The notes beneath the pieces are model-generated. The model made no database searches and was not told the origin of the DNA. It saw only the letters and a program-made list of their open reading frames with translations. From positions 1-43,555 of the forward strand of contig JAGOJU010000026.1 of the NCBI GenBank assembly GCA_017994935.1: a stretch of DNA of 43,555 nt, written 5' to 3'. Each line of letters starts with the position of its first letter. The first letter of the stretch is position 1. The stretch comes from Opitutaceae bacterium (lineage in GTDB: Bacteria; Verrucomicrobiota; Verrucomicrobiia; Opitutales; Opitutaceae). Positions 16,436 through 24,681 of this stretch are shown here, one piece after another. The translations under genes were made by a program, and so were the position numbers.

Positions 16436-17257
16436 TCAGAAACGTTGCGAAAAACCGATGGTGACGCCCAGATCGGGTGCTGCGCGGGTCAATCCCACGG
16501 TCGCAGCCGCATCGATCTGCAGGTTGTCATTCAGCAGGAAGGTCATTCCGGCGTTGAATGCCAATGCCGGTTTGCCTGCGCCCGTCTCGAGGATGAGCTC
16601 CACGAATGTGCCAAGCGTGTCCGTGAGATCCCGACCGATCGTGACCGTATTGATCCAGATGACGTCACGGCCTCCGTTGGCGTCATGCGTGACATCGAAC
16701 TCAGTCATCGCACCGAAGCCGATTCCGCTGCCCAGGTCTGCGGCATAGGGAAAGATGATGCCTCCGTCGAAGGAGTCGTTGCCGAGCCCGTCAGAGGCCG
16801 TGGGGATCTTTAGAAACGGCATCACGCCAAAGGCGGTGTTGCCGCCATCATTTCCCCAAAGATTGCGTTTCGCGCGCAGGGTGACGTCCCCGACCCCGCG
16901 CTGGCGCACACGGGCGCCCAGTGAACGGTTTTCTGCCTTCAGGTCGAGATGCCCGTCAAATACCACCTGCAGCTCCCATTGCGGCGTCAACCCCACCCGC
17001 AGGTTGAAAGGCAGGAGATTCCAGATTTCCACATGCGTGCCGTCACGTTCGGGCGTGTGCCGATCCCGCAGCCAGCCTGCCGCGCTCGTTTCCAGTTGCA
17101 GACGTCCGGGTTCGAGCGTGAAGGGACTCTCCGTCGCATCGGGACGATCCGTGCTGAATTCGCGCGCGGCGTCGATCTCGCAGGGGGACATCATCGCTGC
17201 AAAAAGTGCGAGGGGACGAAGAAGACGACGCGGAGGCTGAAGCGATGCCCTGTTCAC
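16436..17257 (-). CDS. Outer-membrane beta-barrel transporter-like protein within the metal operon
   Basis: This 273-residue protein has a signal-type N-terminus (PLALFAAMMSP), then the sequence FSTDRPDATESPFTLEPGRL typical of the transporter / 'MetA pathway of phenol degradation' group of barrels. Repeated amphipathic strands follow, ending in IGFSQRF with a terminal Phe, the usual sign of outer-membrane assembly. It overlaps the binding-protein gene by an ATGA (17254-17257) and directly abuts the ATPase gene, so it is embedded in the metal-uptake operon. Inference: it is an outer-membrane channel for the imported metal. The family name reflects sequence similarity only and gives no hint of phenol metabolism here. 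Confidence 0.75.
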   Translation of the reverse strand: MNRASLQPPRRLLRPLALFAAMMSPCEIDAAREFSTDRPDATESPFTLEPGRLQLETSAAGWLRDRHTPERDGTHVEIWNLLPFNLRVGLTPQWELQVVFDGHLDLKAENRSLGARVRQRGVGDVTLRAKRNLWGNDGGNTAFGVMPFLKIPTASDGLGNDSFDGGIIFPYAADLGSGIGFGAMTEFDVTHDANGGRDVIWINTVTIGRDLTDTLGTFVELILETGAGKPALAFNAGMTFLLNDNLQIDAAATVGLTRAAPDLGVTIGFSQRF

Positions 17258-18183
17258 TTGAGAGACTCGACGATGGTCGTCAGGTTGTGTTTGATCATTC
17301 CCTCGTAGGTTCCGAGGTCGTAGCCGTTCTCGATCACGCCGGGTGTCCCCATCGCATCGGAGAAAAGTTCCCCGCCGATCCTGACCCCCGCATCCAGAGA
17401 GACCCTCTCGATGGTTGCGTGGGGCACGCTTGATTCGACGAAGATCGCCTTCACGCGATGGGAGCGTATGAAGTCGACGAGTTTTGCCATGTCCGACAAG
17501 GCGGCTTCGCTGACGGTGGAAATCCCCTGGAGGCCGATCACCTTGAATCCGTAGGCGCGGCCAAAATAATTGTAGGCGTCGTGGCTGGTGACGAGGATTC
17601 GGCGCTCTTCAGCCAATTCGGTCGCCTTGGCCAGCGACCAGTGATGCAACGCCTCAAGGGCGATTCGCTGGGTCTTTCCCCGCGCCTCGAATTGTGCCCT
17701 GTGCGCAGGATCGTTTGCCGCCAGCGTGTCCACGACCGGGCGGATGCATTGGACCCAGAGGGAGACGTCGAACCAGACGTGAGGATCCGGATGGCCCTCG
17801 AATTTTGGCGGATGCAACAAACGCTCTCTTGGGATTTCGCGCGTGACCGCTACCACCGGCTTGTGTCTTTCAAGCCGCTCGAACAGCTCGGACATCTTGC
17901 CCTCGAGCATCAGGCCACTGTAGAAAATGACATCGGCTTTCTGGAGTTCGATGACATCCGAGGCACGGGCCTTGTAGAGGTGGGGATCGACGCCCGGCCC
18001 CATCAGGCCGGTGACCGTTACGGCATCTCCGCCGATCTGCCTGACCAGGTCCGTAATCATTGTTGTGGTCGTGACCACACGAAGCGGAGAGGCCATGGAG
18101 ATCCCGCCGAGAAGGAGCGAAAGAACTGCGCTCTTGATGGCTGGGCGGCATGACGTTGGGAGCATGAACCCATACAAATCCAT
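17254..18183 (-). CDS. Metal ABC transporter substrate-binding protein (TroA/YtgA-like)
   Basis: This periplasmic cluster A-I binding protein captures a divalent metal and delivers it to the permeases. The 309-residue product has a signal peptide (about 14-31). Its metal ligands are His68 (VDPHLY), His135 (PDPHVWFD), His201 (TSHDAYNYFGRAYGF) and Asp276 (LFSDAMG). A His in third place matches TroA and YtgA, whereas strictly Mn-type PsaA/MntC have Glu there. Zn, Mn or Fe are therefore all possible. It is the first gene of the operon. The 102-base divergent region upstream holds a DtxR-like inverted repeat. Confidence 0.92.
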   Translation of the reverse strand: MDLYGFMLPTSCRPAIKSAVLSLLLGGISMASPLRVVTTTTMITDLVRQIGGDAVTVTGLMGPGVDPHLYKARASDVIELQKADVIFYSGLMLEGKMSELFERLERHKPVVAVTREIPRERLLHPPKFEGHPDPHVWFDVSLWVQCIRPVVDTLAANDPAHRAQFEARGKTQRIALEALHHWSLAKATELAEERRILVTSHDAYNYFGRAYGFKVIGLQGISTVSEAALSDMAKLVDFIRSHRVKAIFVESSVPHATIERVSLDAGVRIGGELFSDAMGTPGVIENGYDLGTYEGMIKHNLTTIVESLK

Positions 18184-18209
18184 CCAATAGTTACCGCAAG
18201 CAAAAAAAG

Positions 18210-18223
18210 TTAGCCTTGTCTAA
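18210..18223. promoter_or_regulatory. Candidate DtxR/MntR-family operator in the divergent metal promoter region
   Basis: TTAGCCTTGTCTAA is an imperfect inverted repeat with TTAG and CTAA arms six bases apart, like the arms of DtxR-type operators. It lies in an AT-rich island between the divergent starts of the metal-binding protein (18183) and the iron-type permease (18286). A DtxR-like regulator would fit here because the operon encodes one fused to a permease. This is a motif resemblance only, and only the four outer base pairs are symmetric. Confidence 0.35.
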
Positions 18224-18285
18224 TTATTAAGAAACGGGAGCCTTGTCTTGCCCTGCCGGATCGCTCGCTCCCACTCTTCGGCAGC

Positions 18286-19980
18286 ATGTCGAAATCGGCC
18301 GCGCGTATTGTCTTTCTTGTTACCGCGCTCTTTTTTGCGGTGTTTTTCGCCTGGCCGATCCTTCAGATCCTGAAAGGGGGATTTGTCGATGCGGACGGCA
18401 AGCTTACGTTTGCGTACTTCGTCGCCCTCCTCGCCGATCCCCTCTATCGGGAGGGCCTGGCCAATTCGTTCCTCCTGGCCTGCCTTACCACCGGTCTTGC
18501 GCTCCTCATTGCGGTTCCACTCGCATTCATCAGTGACCGCTATGTATTCCCGGGGAAGTCAGCTCTCAGCTCCCTGGTCCTGATCCCGATGATCCTGCCA
18601 CCGTTCGTGGGTGCGATAGGCATCAAGCAGATTTTCGGCCAGTATGGCGCGTTCAACTCCCTGCTTGTGGCGCTTGGACTGCGGCCGGAGGGATGGACCT
18701 ATGACTGGTTTGCGCTGCATCAGTTCGCAGGCATTGCGGTGGTCAACGCGCTCACCCTTTATCCGATCCTGTACCTGAACTGTGTGGCGGCGCTTGCGAA
18801 CATAGATCCCGCCATGGAGGAGGCGGCAGAGAATCTCGGATGCACCGGATTTCGCCGGTTCCGGCTGATAACGCTGCCTTTGATCAAGTCAGGTCTGTTT
18901 GCAGGCGGAACGATCGTCTTCATCTGGGCATTCACTGAACTTGGCACACCCCTGGTGTTTGACTATGCGCGTCTCACGAGTGTGCAGATCTTTTATGGCC
19001 TGAAGGACATCGGGGGAAATCCGTTCCCCTATGCCCTCGTGGCTGCGATGCTCATTTCCACCACGCTGCTCTACGCGCTGGGAAAGGGAATTTTCGGAAG
19101 GCAGAACCATGCCATGATGGCAAAGGCGACGACAGGTGGCGGCCCGCGCAGACTCGGGGGCACCGGGGCGTGGTTGTGCACAATGGCATTCGCCGGAATC
19201 ACCTTCCTGGCCATCCTCCCTCACCTCGGTGTGGTGCTTGTCGCATTTTCAGATGACTGGTATGCGAGTGTGCTCCCTCGCAGCTTCACGCTTGAGAACT
19301 TCAGGATTGCGCTCGGACACGATCTCACGGTTCCCGCGATCGCCAACAGCCTCAAGTTCGCAAGCATTTCCACGGTCCTCGACGTCATTCTGGGCATCGC
19401 GATCGCCTACGTCGTCGTTCGTTCCAGGGTCGCAGGCCGCCAGGTGCTCGACTTCCTCTCGATGCTCCCACTCGCAGTCCCGGGCCTGGTTCTCGCCTTC
19501 GGATACCTTGCGATGTCCCAGGACGGAAGGCTGTTTTCGTTCCTCAATCCGACGCGTGACCCCACCCTCCTGCTGATCATCGCCTATTCCGTGAGGCGGC
19601 TTCCCTATGTCGTGCGCTCGGCCGCCGCCGGTTTCCAGCAGACAAGCGAAACCCTGGAGGAGGCAGCACAGAACATGGGCGCCTCACCGCTGCGGGCGTT
19701 GCGCAAGATCACCCTGCCGTTGATCATGGCGAACCTGATCGCCGGAGGGCTGCTGGCATTCGCCTTTGCGATGCTCGAGGTGAGCGACTCGCTCATCCTC
19801 GCACAGAAGCAGGCGTTCTATCCCATCACGAAGGCTATCCTGGAGTTGCTGCAGTTGCTCGGTGACGGAAAGTTCATTGCAAGCGCACTCGGCGTCTGGG
19901 CGATGGCCTTTCTTGGAATCACCATCGTGGGAATGACGATCCTGCTTGGAAGGAAGCTGGGGGCCATCTTCCGCGTCTGA
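18286..19980 (+). CDS. Iron(III)-type ABC transporter permease with two fused permease domains (FbpB-like)
   Basis: This 564-residue inner-membrane protein consists of two tandem BPD_transp_1 units. Each has an EAA loop that docks to an ABC ATPase: EEAAENLGCTGFRRFRLITL in the first half and EEAAQNMGASPLRALRKITL in the second. Fused double permeases of this size are typical of Fe3+ (FbpB/SfuB), thiamine or phosphonate importers. The iron type is favoured by the neighbouring metal locus. No matching ATPase or binding-protein gene is next to it, which is unusual. It must borrow partners from elsewhere or be a remnant. It is followed after 11 bases by an EamA exporter gene. Confidence 0.85.
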   Translation: MSKSAARIVFLVTALFFAVFFAWPILQILKGGFVDADGKLTFAYFVALLADPLYREGLANSFLLACLTTGLALLIAVPLAFISDRYVFPGKSALSSLVLIPMILPPFVGAIGIKQIFGQYGAFNSLLVALGLRPEGWTYDWFALHQFAGIAVVNALTLYPILYLNCVAALANIDPAMEEAAENLGCTGFRRFRLITLPLIKSGLFAGGTIVFIWAFTELGTPLVFDYARLTSVQIFYGLKDIGGNPFPYALVAAMLISTTLLYALGKGIFGRQNHAMMAKATTGGGPRRLGGTGAWLCTMAFAGITFLAILPHLGVVLVAFSDDWYASVLPRSFTLENFRIALGHDLTVPAIANSLKFASISTVLDVILGIAIAYVVVRSRVAGRQVLDFLSMLPLAVPGLVLAFGYLAMSQDGRLFSFLNPTRDPTLLLIIAYSVRRLPYVVRSAAAGFQQTSETLEEAAQNMGASPLRALRKITLPLIMANLIAGGLLAFAFAMLEVSDSLILAQKQAFYPITKAILELLQLLGDGKFIASALGVWAMAFLGITIVGMTILLGRKLGAIFRV

Positions 19981-19991
19981 TCGCGTCAGTC

Positions 19992-20864
19992 ATGATCTGG
20001 CTGCTGCTCGTCTCCTTCATCTGGGCATTTTCCTTCGGACTGATCAAGGGCCGTCTCGCGGGAGTTGATCCCGCCATTGTTGCGTTCGTGCGCATGGCAA
20101 TTGCGACGGCGGTGTTCCTTCCGTTCCTGAAACCGAGGGCTTTGGGAGCGAAACTCGCTTTACGACTTCTCGCGATCGGAGCCCTTCAATTCGGGTTGAT
20201 GTACCTCCTGTACCTCCACGCCTACCGGTACCTGCAGGCGCATGAAATTGCGCTCTTCACGATTCTCACTCCGTTCTACCTGGCGTTGCTGGATGCCATT
20301 TTCGAGAAACGCTGGCGGATGCGTTACCTCGCCGGAGGAGCACTCGCGGTTGTGGGTGGTGCAGTCGTGACCTGGCACCGCGCGGACGAAGCCGGCGCAG
20401 CCGCGGGCTTTTTTCTCGTCCAGGGTTCAAACCTTTGTTTCGCGGCAGGGCAGATTCTCTACCGTCGGGCAAGACCGCTGTTTCCTGACGGCATCAAGGA
20501 TCACCAGGTGTTTGCCTGGCTCGCGACAGGTGCGGCGGTGGTTGCGGGTCTGATGACCCTGGCGAGCTCATCGTGGACGGAATTCGCGCCCACGATTCCC
20601 CAGATACTCGTTCTCCTCTATCTCGGCGCGATCGCGTCCGGCCTGGGATTCTTCCTGTGGAACTTCGGCGCAACACAAGTGAACGCGGGATTGCTCAGCG
20701 TGTTCAACAATCTGAAGATTCCCCTGGGTATCCTGTGTTCGCTGGTGTTTTTTCAGGAGCGGACCGATCTGATCAGGCTGCTATCAAGCCTTGGTCTGCT
20801 GCTTCTGGCAATCTGGCTGGTCCGGGCGAAAGGCGACACAGCGGCGATGCCGGCCCGGAGATGA
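19992..20864 (+). CDS. EamA-family (DMT) transporter
   Basis: This 290-residue inner-membrane protein has about ten hydrophobic helices in two repeats, the layout of the drug/metabolite transporter superfamily. It begins WLLLVSFIWAFSFGLIKG and has the second-repeat segment LYLGAIASGLGFFLWNFG, both typical of EamA domains. Members export amino acids, amines or nucleotide-linked metabolites. The substrate cannot be read from this sequence. It follows the iron-type permease after 11 bases and precedes an MFS gene by 40 bases on the same strand. Confidence 0.88.
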   Translation: MIWLLLVSFIWAFSFGLIKGRLAGVDPAIVAFVRMAIATAVFLPFLKPRALGAKLALRLLAIGALQFGLMYLLYLHAYRYLQAHEIALFTILTPFYLALLDAIFEKRWRMRYLAGGALAVVGGAVVTWHRADEAGAAAGFFLVQGSNLCFAAGQILYRRARPLFPDGIKDHQVFAWLATGAAVVAGLMTLASSSWTEFAPTIPQILVLLYLGAIASGLGFFLWNFGATQVNAGLLSVFNNLKIPLGILCSLVFFQERTDLIRLLSSLGLLLLAIWLVRAKGDTAAMPARR

Positions 20865-20904
20865 AGGATTTGCCGGAAAGACAAATCCCAGTATCCAAGT
20901 GAAT

Positions 20905-22128
20905 ATGTCCCGCGCCACACTCGCGCCAGCTGTCGGCACCGTCTCCGCGGATTCCACCGCAATCGGCATCCTTGCAGCGCTCAGCGTTTCCCACCTCCTG
21001 AACGACACGATCCAGGGCATGCTGCCCGCGATCTACCCGATGCTGAAGCACACCTTTGCACTCAGCTTCACGCAGGTCGGGCTCATTACGCTCGCGTTTC
21101 AGGGAACGGCATCGCTCCTGCAGCCGCTGGTAGGGACCATGACGGACCGGAGGCCGCTCCCTTTTTCCCTCGGCATCGGCATGGCCATTACGCTGCTTGG
21201 AATCGTCTGTCTCTCCCGCGCCCCGAACTATCCGTTTGTTCTCGTGAGCTCCGTCCTCATCGGTTTCGGATCAGCGGTCTTCCATCCGGAGGCGTCACGA
21301 CTTGCGCGCCTGGCGTCGGGCGGACGTCACGGACTGGCGCAGTCCCTCTTCCAGGTCGGCGGCAATCTCGGCAGTTCCCTGGGCCCGCTGCTCGCCGCGG
21401 TGCTGGTGATGTCGGGAGGACAGACGCACACGCTCTGGTTCGCACCGCTCGCCATCATTGCAATCGTGATCCTGCTTCGCGTGGGGGGCTGGTACAGGGC
21501 TCACCTTCAATCCCTGCATTCACGCGGCGTCCGGCGGGTGACCCCGACGGGCATGCCCTTCAAGCGAGGCGTCACCGTGCGCGCCTTGCTGGTGCTTATC
21601 AGCCTCGTGTTTTCGAAGTACATCTATCTGACCAGCCTGACGAGCTACTTTACGTTTTACCTCATGGACAAATTTCATGTGCGACCTTCCAGCGCGCAGC
21701 TCCTTCTTTTCCTGTTTCTGTTTGCCGTGGCTGCGGGAACGATCATCGGCGGTCCTGTGGGAGACCGCATCGGTCGCAAGATCGTCATCTGGATTTCCAT
21801 TCTCGGCGTCGCGCCGTTCACACTTCTGCTGCCGCACGTGGGCCTGTATGCCACCGTGCTGCTCAGCATGGTGATCGGCCTGGTCCTGGCATCGGCCTTC
21901 TCGGCAATCATTGTCTATGCGCAGGAACTGGTTCCGGGGAAGGTGGGGCTTATCTCAGGACTGTTCTTCGGTCTCGCTTTCGGAATGGCCGGCATCGGAT
22001 CCGCCATTCTCGGGAGTCTGGCAGACCATACCAGCATCCAGTTCGTGTTCCACGCCTGCGCGTTTCTTCCGCTCATCGGCATGCTCACGATTTTCCTGCC
22101 CAGGCTTCCCCACCCCCGTTCCCGATAA
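20905..22128 (+). CDS. MFS transporter, fosmidomycin-resistance (Fsr)-like
   Basis: This 407-residue, 12-helix major facilitator protein has almost exactly the length of Fsr. The opening (AALSVSHLLNDTIQGMLPAIYPMLK), the motif-A region GTMTDRRP, GFGSAVFHPEASRLAR and the second-half GDRIGRK resemble the Fsr group, proton-driven exporters that give fosmidomycin resistance when overexpressed. The natural substrate is unknown. The ATG at 20905 is chosen because the conserved first helix begins shortly after. An upstream in-frame start at 20791 would overlap the EamA gene by 74 bases. It ends convergent with the cNMP-binding gene. Confidence 0.88.
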   Translation: MSRATLAPAVGTVSADSTAIGILAALSVSHLLNDTIQGMLPAIYPMLKHTFALSFTQVGLITLAFQGTASLLQPLVGTMTDRRPLPFSLGIGMAITLLGIVCLSRAPNYPFVLVSSVLIGFGSAVFHPEASRLARLASGGRHGLAQSLFQVGGNLGSSLGPLLAAVLVMSGGQTHTLWFAPLAIIAIVILLRVGGWYRAHLQSLHSRGVRRVTPTGMPFKRGVTVRALLVLISLVFSKYIYLTSLTSYFTFYLMDKFHVRPSSAQLLLFLFLFAVAAGTIIGGPVGDRIGRKIVIWISILGVAPFTLLLPHVGLYATVLLSMVIGLVLASAFSAIIVYAQELVPGKVGLISGLFFGLAFGMAGIGSAILGSLADHTSIQFVFHACAFLPLIGMLTIFLPRLPHPRSR

Positions 22129-22152
22129 CCCTTGCGGAGGCTTCCCTGCGGT

Positions 22153-24102
22153 CTAGCGAATATCGAAGGACGCCTGCAGCGGGAAAATGGGTCTGCCCAG
22201 CCGCCTGCTTGATCTGGATTCAAACGACAGTGCGACCCTGTGGTTGTGGGTGACAAAACGAATGAAATCCACACGCGCCACACAGAGGCAGCGTGTCTGT
22301 GTGACGGCAACGGCATCGGTCCCGGCCGCACTGTTCTGCAGAAGCTCGGTTTCACCAAACGCGTCCCCTTCCTCAAGCTGCTCGATGATCATGCCCTGGG
22401 AAACCCTCTGCACGGTGCCTTCCCAGATGATGTGAAAGGTGCGTGGATCGTCCCCATATCTCACGATCCGCTCTCCTTTTTCAAACGTGCACATTCGCGC
22501 GATGTCGCCGAGGCGGATCACGGATGCGAGCTGCCAGCCTGCACACAGGGGCAGCGAACGGAGAAACGAGCAGATGTGCGCGAGCGAATGAACCTTGAGA
22601 ACCCCCAGGCTCTGCACGAGGCGCTCCTGGAAAATCCTGGCCGGAAGGGTGAGCGCAAGCAGGGGGGTGCGGCTTCGCACCTCCACACGGGATCCATCGG
22701 GGTCAACGAGGGCATGCGCCCCGAAGAGGTCGCCTTCCGAAAGTGGGTGCACCCTGCCCGGACGTCCCAACGCATCGCGGCGAAATACGGTAGCACTGCC
22801 TCTCACGATCAGTCCGACTTCCGGCTCCGCATCCGGGTCCGACAGCAGTCGCCAGGGATTGAAGCGCTTGAGCACAAACTTTCTAGCGAGTTCCAGCTGC
22901 TTCTGCATGGGTACGGAACGGAAAAGCGGGCTCCTCGCCATCGCCTTCAGCATTTCTGCCTGTGAGAGCCGCCCGGTCGGACGGATCTTCCAGCGCCGCG
23001 ATTGATGCTGGACATCGTGGATCAATCGCGCTCCCCGGCGCCTGGTGAACGTGTAGATCATCCAGCCAGAAATGCCCAGGACAGAAAGCCCGACCAGGCC
23101 ACCGGAGATGATTCCAATCCGCTCCCAGTACCATGAATTGGAAAGCAGTTCCAGCGTGCGCACATCCAGCGCCTGATAGATCACGTGGGTGGCAATCGCG
23201 AGCCAGAGCAGGCTCATTGCAAGAAGTGCAGCCAGGGCGTTTCCGTCCAGATGGCGGCGAAACGAGCGGATCAGGCGCTTCGGCTGGCGATTGGTGGAGA
23301 AGATGAAATCGTGGTCGGTGTCGACGCGGAGCTGGTTCGAAAAAAGTCTCCGCCAACGGGCCATGGGACCGTACCACGGATTCAGTGCCACGAGTGCCCC
23401 GGCCATCGGCAGCACGGCCCAAGTCTGTTGAAGCGCGCATGTCGCCGCAGTCGTGGCAAGCACGGGAGCGATGCAAACCAACTCGACCGCCGCACGCACG
23501 CACCGGGGCTGAAGGATGGAATCTCGGAGTTCGACATGAACATGCGGAACGACTCGCAGGAGCCTGCGTCTCGGCGGAGGGAATCGTCCTCCCGCATGGT
23601 GCAGCACCGATGCTCCGAGCAGGTACCCGAGCGACAACGCAGCCCCCCAGATGGCCCACCCGATTGCCAGATCAATGATGCCCACGGGCAATGTCACAGG
23701 CGTGGCCACGATCGATGCCAGGAAACCGATGCCGGAAAGCGCCGCGAGAACCCATGCGACCTGCCATGGCAACCTGGGCCAGCGCGAAGACGGCCTGGGC
23801 GCCGGAGAAAATGTCGGCTTGCTGTCGTTGATGAGGATGCCTGCGCGGTGGGCTTTCAGGATCAGTTCATAGAATTCACCGAGTTCGAGACAGGTGCGAC
23901 TGAGGATCGCGCGCCCGAGCATTTGAGGAACCGTCTGCGGGGTTCGAAATGTCTCCAGCGTCACACGCTGCGCGTCATTCACGCACAGGTACGTGCCGGT
24001 TGATGCATTCTTGAGCGCCTGAACCCCACGGTCCGACACGCCAGTCCTGACCTCAGGACTGTACTTGAGGACTTCGAGCGTGAGCAGCAGGTTCTCGTCC
24101 AT
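22153..24102 (-). CDS. Membrane protein with degenerate M50-like region and two cyclic-nucleotide-binding domains
   Basis: This is a 649-residue multi-domain protein. Residues 30-95 resemble the PqqD-like N-terminal segment of M50 'peptide zinc metalloprotease' fusions. Residues 110-380 have about six to eight membrane helices arranged like an M50 protease. The zinc motif HExxH is replaced by HHAGGRF (168-174) and the later NPxxDG-like motif by NPWYGPM (241-247), so it should be proteolytically inactive. Two cNMP-binding (CAP_ED) domains follow: one around 430-500 (GLIVRGSATVF, LSEGDLFGAHAL) and one around 545-625 (IIWEGTVQRVS, LEEGDAFGETELL). No output domain is visible. It starts 18 bases after the response regulator gene, so they probably work together. 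Confidence 0.75.
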   Translation of the reverse strand: MDENLLLTLEVLKYSPEVRTGVSDRGVQALKNASTGTYLCVNDAQRVTLETFRTPQTVPQMLGRAILSRTCLELGEFYELILKAHRAGILINDSKPTFSPAPRPSSRWPRLPWQVAWVLAALSGIGFLASIVATPVTLPVGIIDLAIGWAIWGAALSLGYLLGASVLHHAGGRFPPPRRRLLRVVPHVHVELRDSILQPRCVRAAVELVCIAPVLATTAATCALQQTWAVLPMAGALVALNPWYGPMARWRRLFSNQLRVDTDHDFIFSTNRQPKRLIRSFRRHLDGNALAALLAMSLLWLAIATHVIYQALDVRTLELLSNSWYWERIGIISGGLVGLSVLGISGWMIYTFTRRRGARLIHDVQHQSRRWKIRPTGRLSQAEMLKAMARSPLFRSVPMQKQLELARKFVLKRFNPWRLLSDPDAEPEVGLIVRGSATVFRRDALGRPGRVHPLSEGDLFGAHALVDPDGSRVEVRSRTPLLALTLPARIFQERLVQSLGVLKVHSLAHICSFLRSLPLCAGWQLASVIRLGDIARMCTFEKGERIVRYGDDPRTFHIIWEGTVQRVSQGMIIEQLEEGDAFGETELLQNSAAGTDAVAVTQTRCLCVARVDFIRFVTHNHRVALSFESRSSRRLGRPIFPLQASFDIR

Positions 24103-24120
24103 GGCGCAAGGCGCGACACT

Positions 24121-24573
24121 TCAGTCGGCCGAGGATGAAAGTGAACCCAGGAGCTCCTCGGTCAGCTCGGTGAGCTCGGTCACTTCGAAAGGTTTTGAAA
24201 TGAAGAGACAGCCGCTCTCGCTTGCGAGCCAGCGTGTGTCCTCGTCGAGACGCCCGCTCACAAGCACGATTTGGATCCGCGGATCCCGGCGCCGCAGTTC
24301 CGCGATCAGGGTAAGACCATCCACGGCCGGCATCACGACATCGACCAGGGCGAGGCCCATTTCGCCGCCATCCTTCGCCCAGGCCTGCATCGCCGCTTCG
24401 GCGGAGTTGGCTTTCCAGGTCCTGTAGCCTATGGCCGAAATGACCTCCGAAACCATGTCGCAGAAAGCCTGCTCGTCATCGACGATCAGAACTCCCTTGC
24501 GAAGTTTCTCTTCGCGAACGGATTTTTTCCAGAGCTTGGTGACTTGAGGCAGTGCGGGAGTGTCGATGGTCAT
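24121..24573 (-). CDS. Single-domain response regulator (receiver)
   Basis: A CheY-like receiver fills nearly all of the 150 residues. The acidic pair is Asp32-Asp33 (LIVDDEQ), the phosphorylated residue is Asp78 (LVDVVMP), the switch residue is Ser106 (LVSGR) and the conserved lysine is Lys127 (ISKPF). There is no DNA-binding or enzymatic output domain, so it acts by protein contact. The histidine kinase is not in this window. The cyclic-nucleotide-binding membrane protein gene follows 18 bases downstream and is the obvious candidate partner. Confidence 0.9.
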   Translation of the reverse strand: MTIDTPALPQVTKLWKKSVREEKLRKGVLIVDDEQAFCDMVSEVISAIGYRTWKANSAEAAMQAWAKDGGEMGLALVDVVMPAVDGLTLIAELRRRDPRIQIVLVSGRLDEDTRWLASESGCLFISKPFEVTELTELTEELLGSLSSSAD

Positions 24574-24681
24574 GATGAGGATGATTTGGGGACACGAGTT
24601 GCCCTAACCATCGGCACCGCAGGGAACTGCCTGAAAAAAATCGCCCAAGTTCGTGCGAGCGCCCCACCCACCATCCGCAAG

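Noticed and set aside
15401..16813. 470-codon plus-strand open frame
   Set aside because: It is antisense to the ATPase, part of the fused permease and the barrel gene, without recognisable domains.
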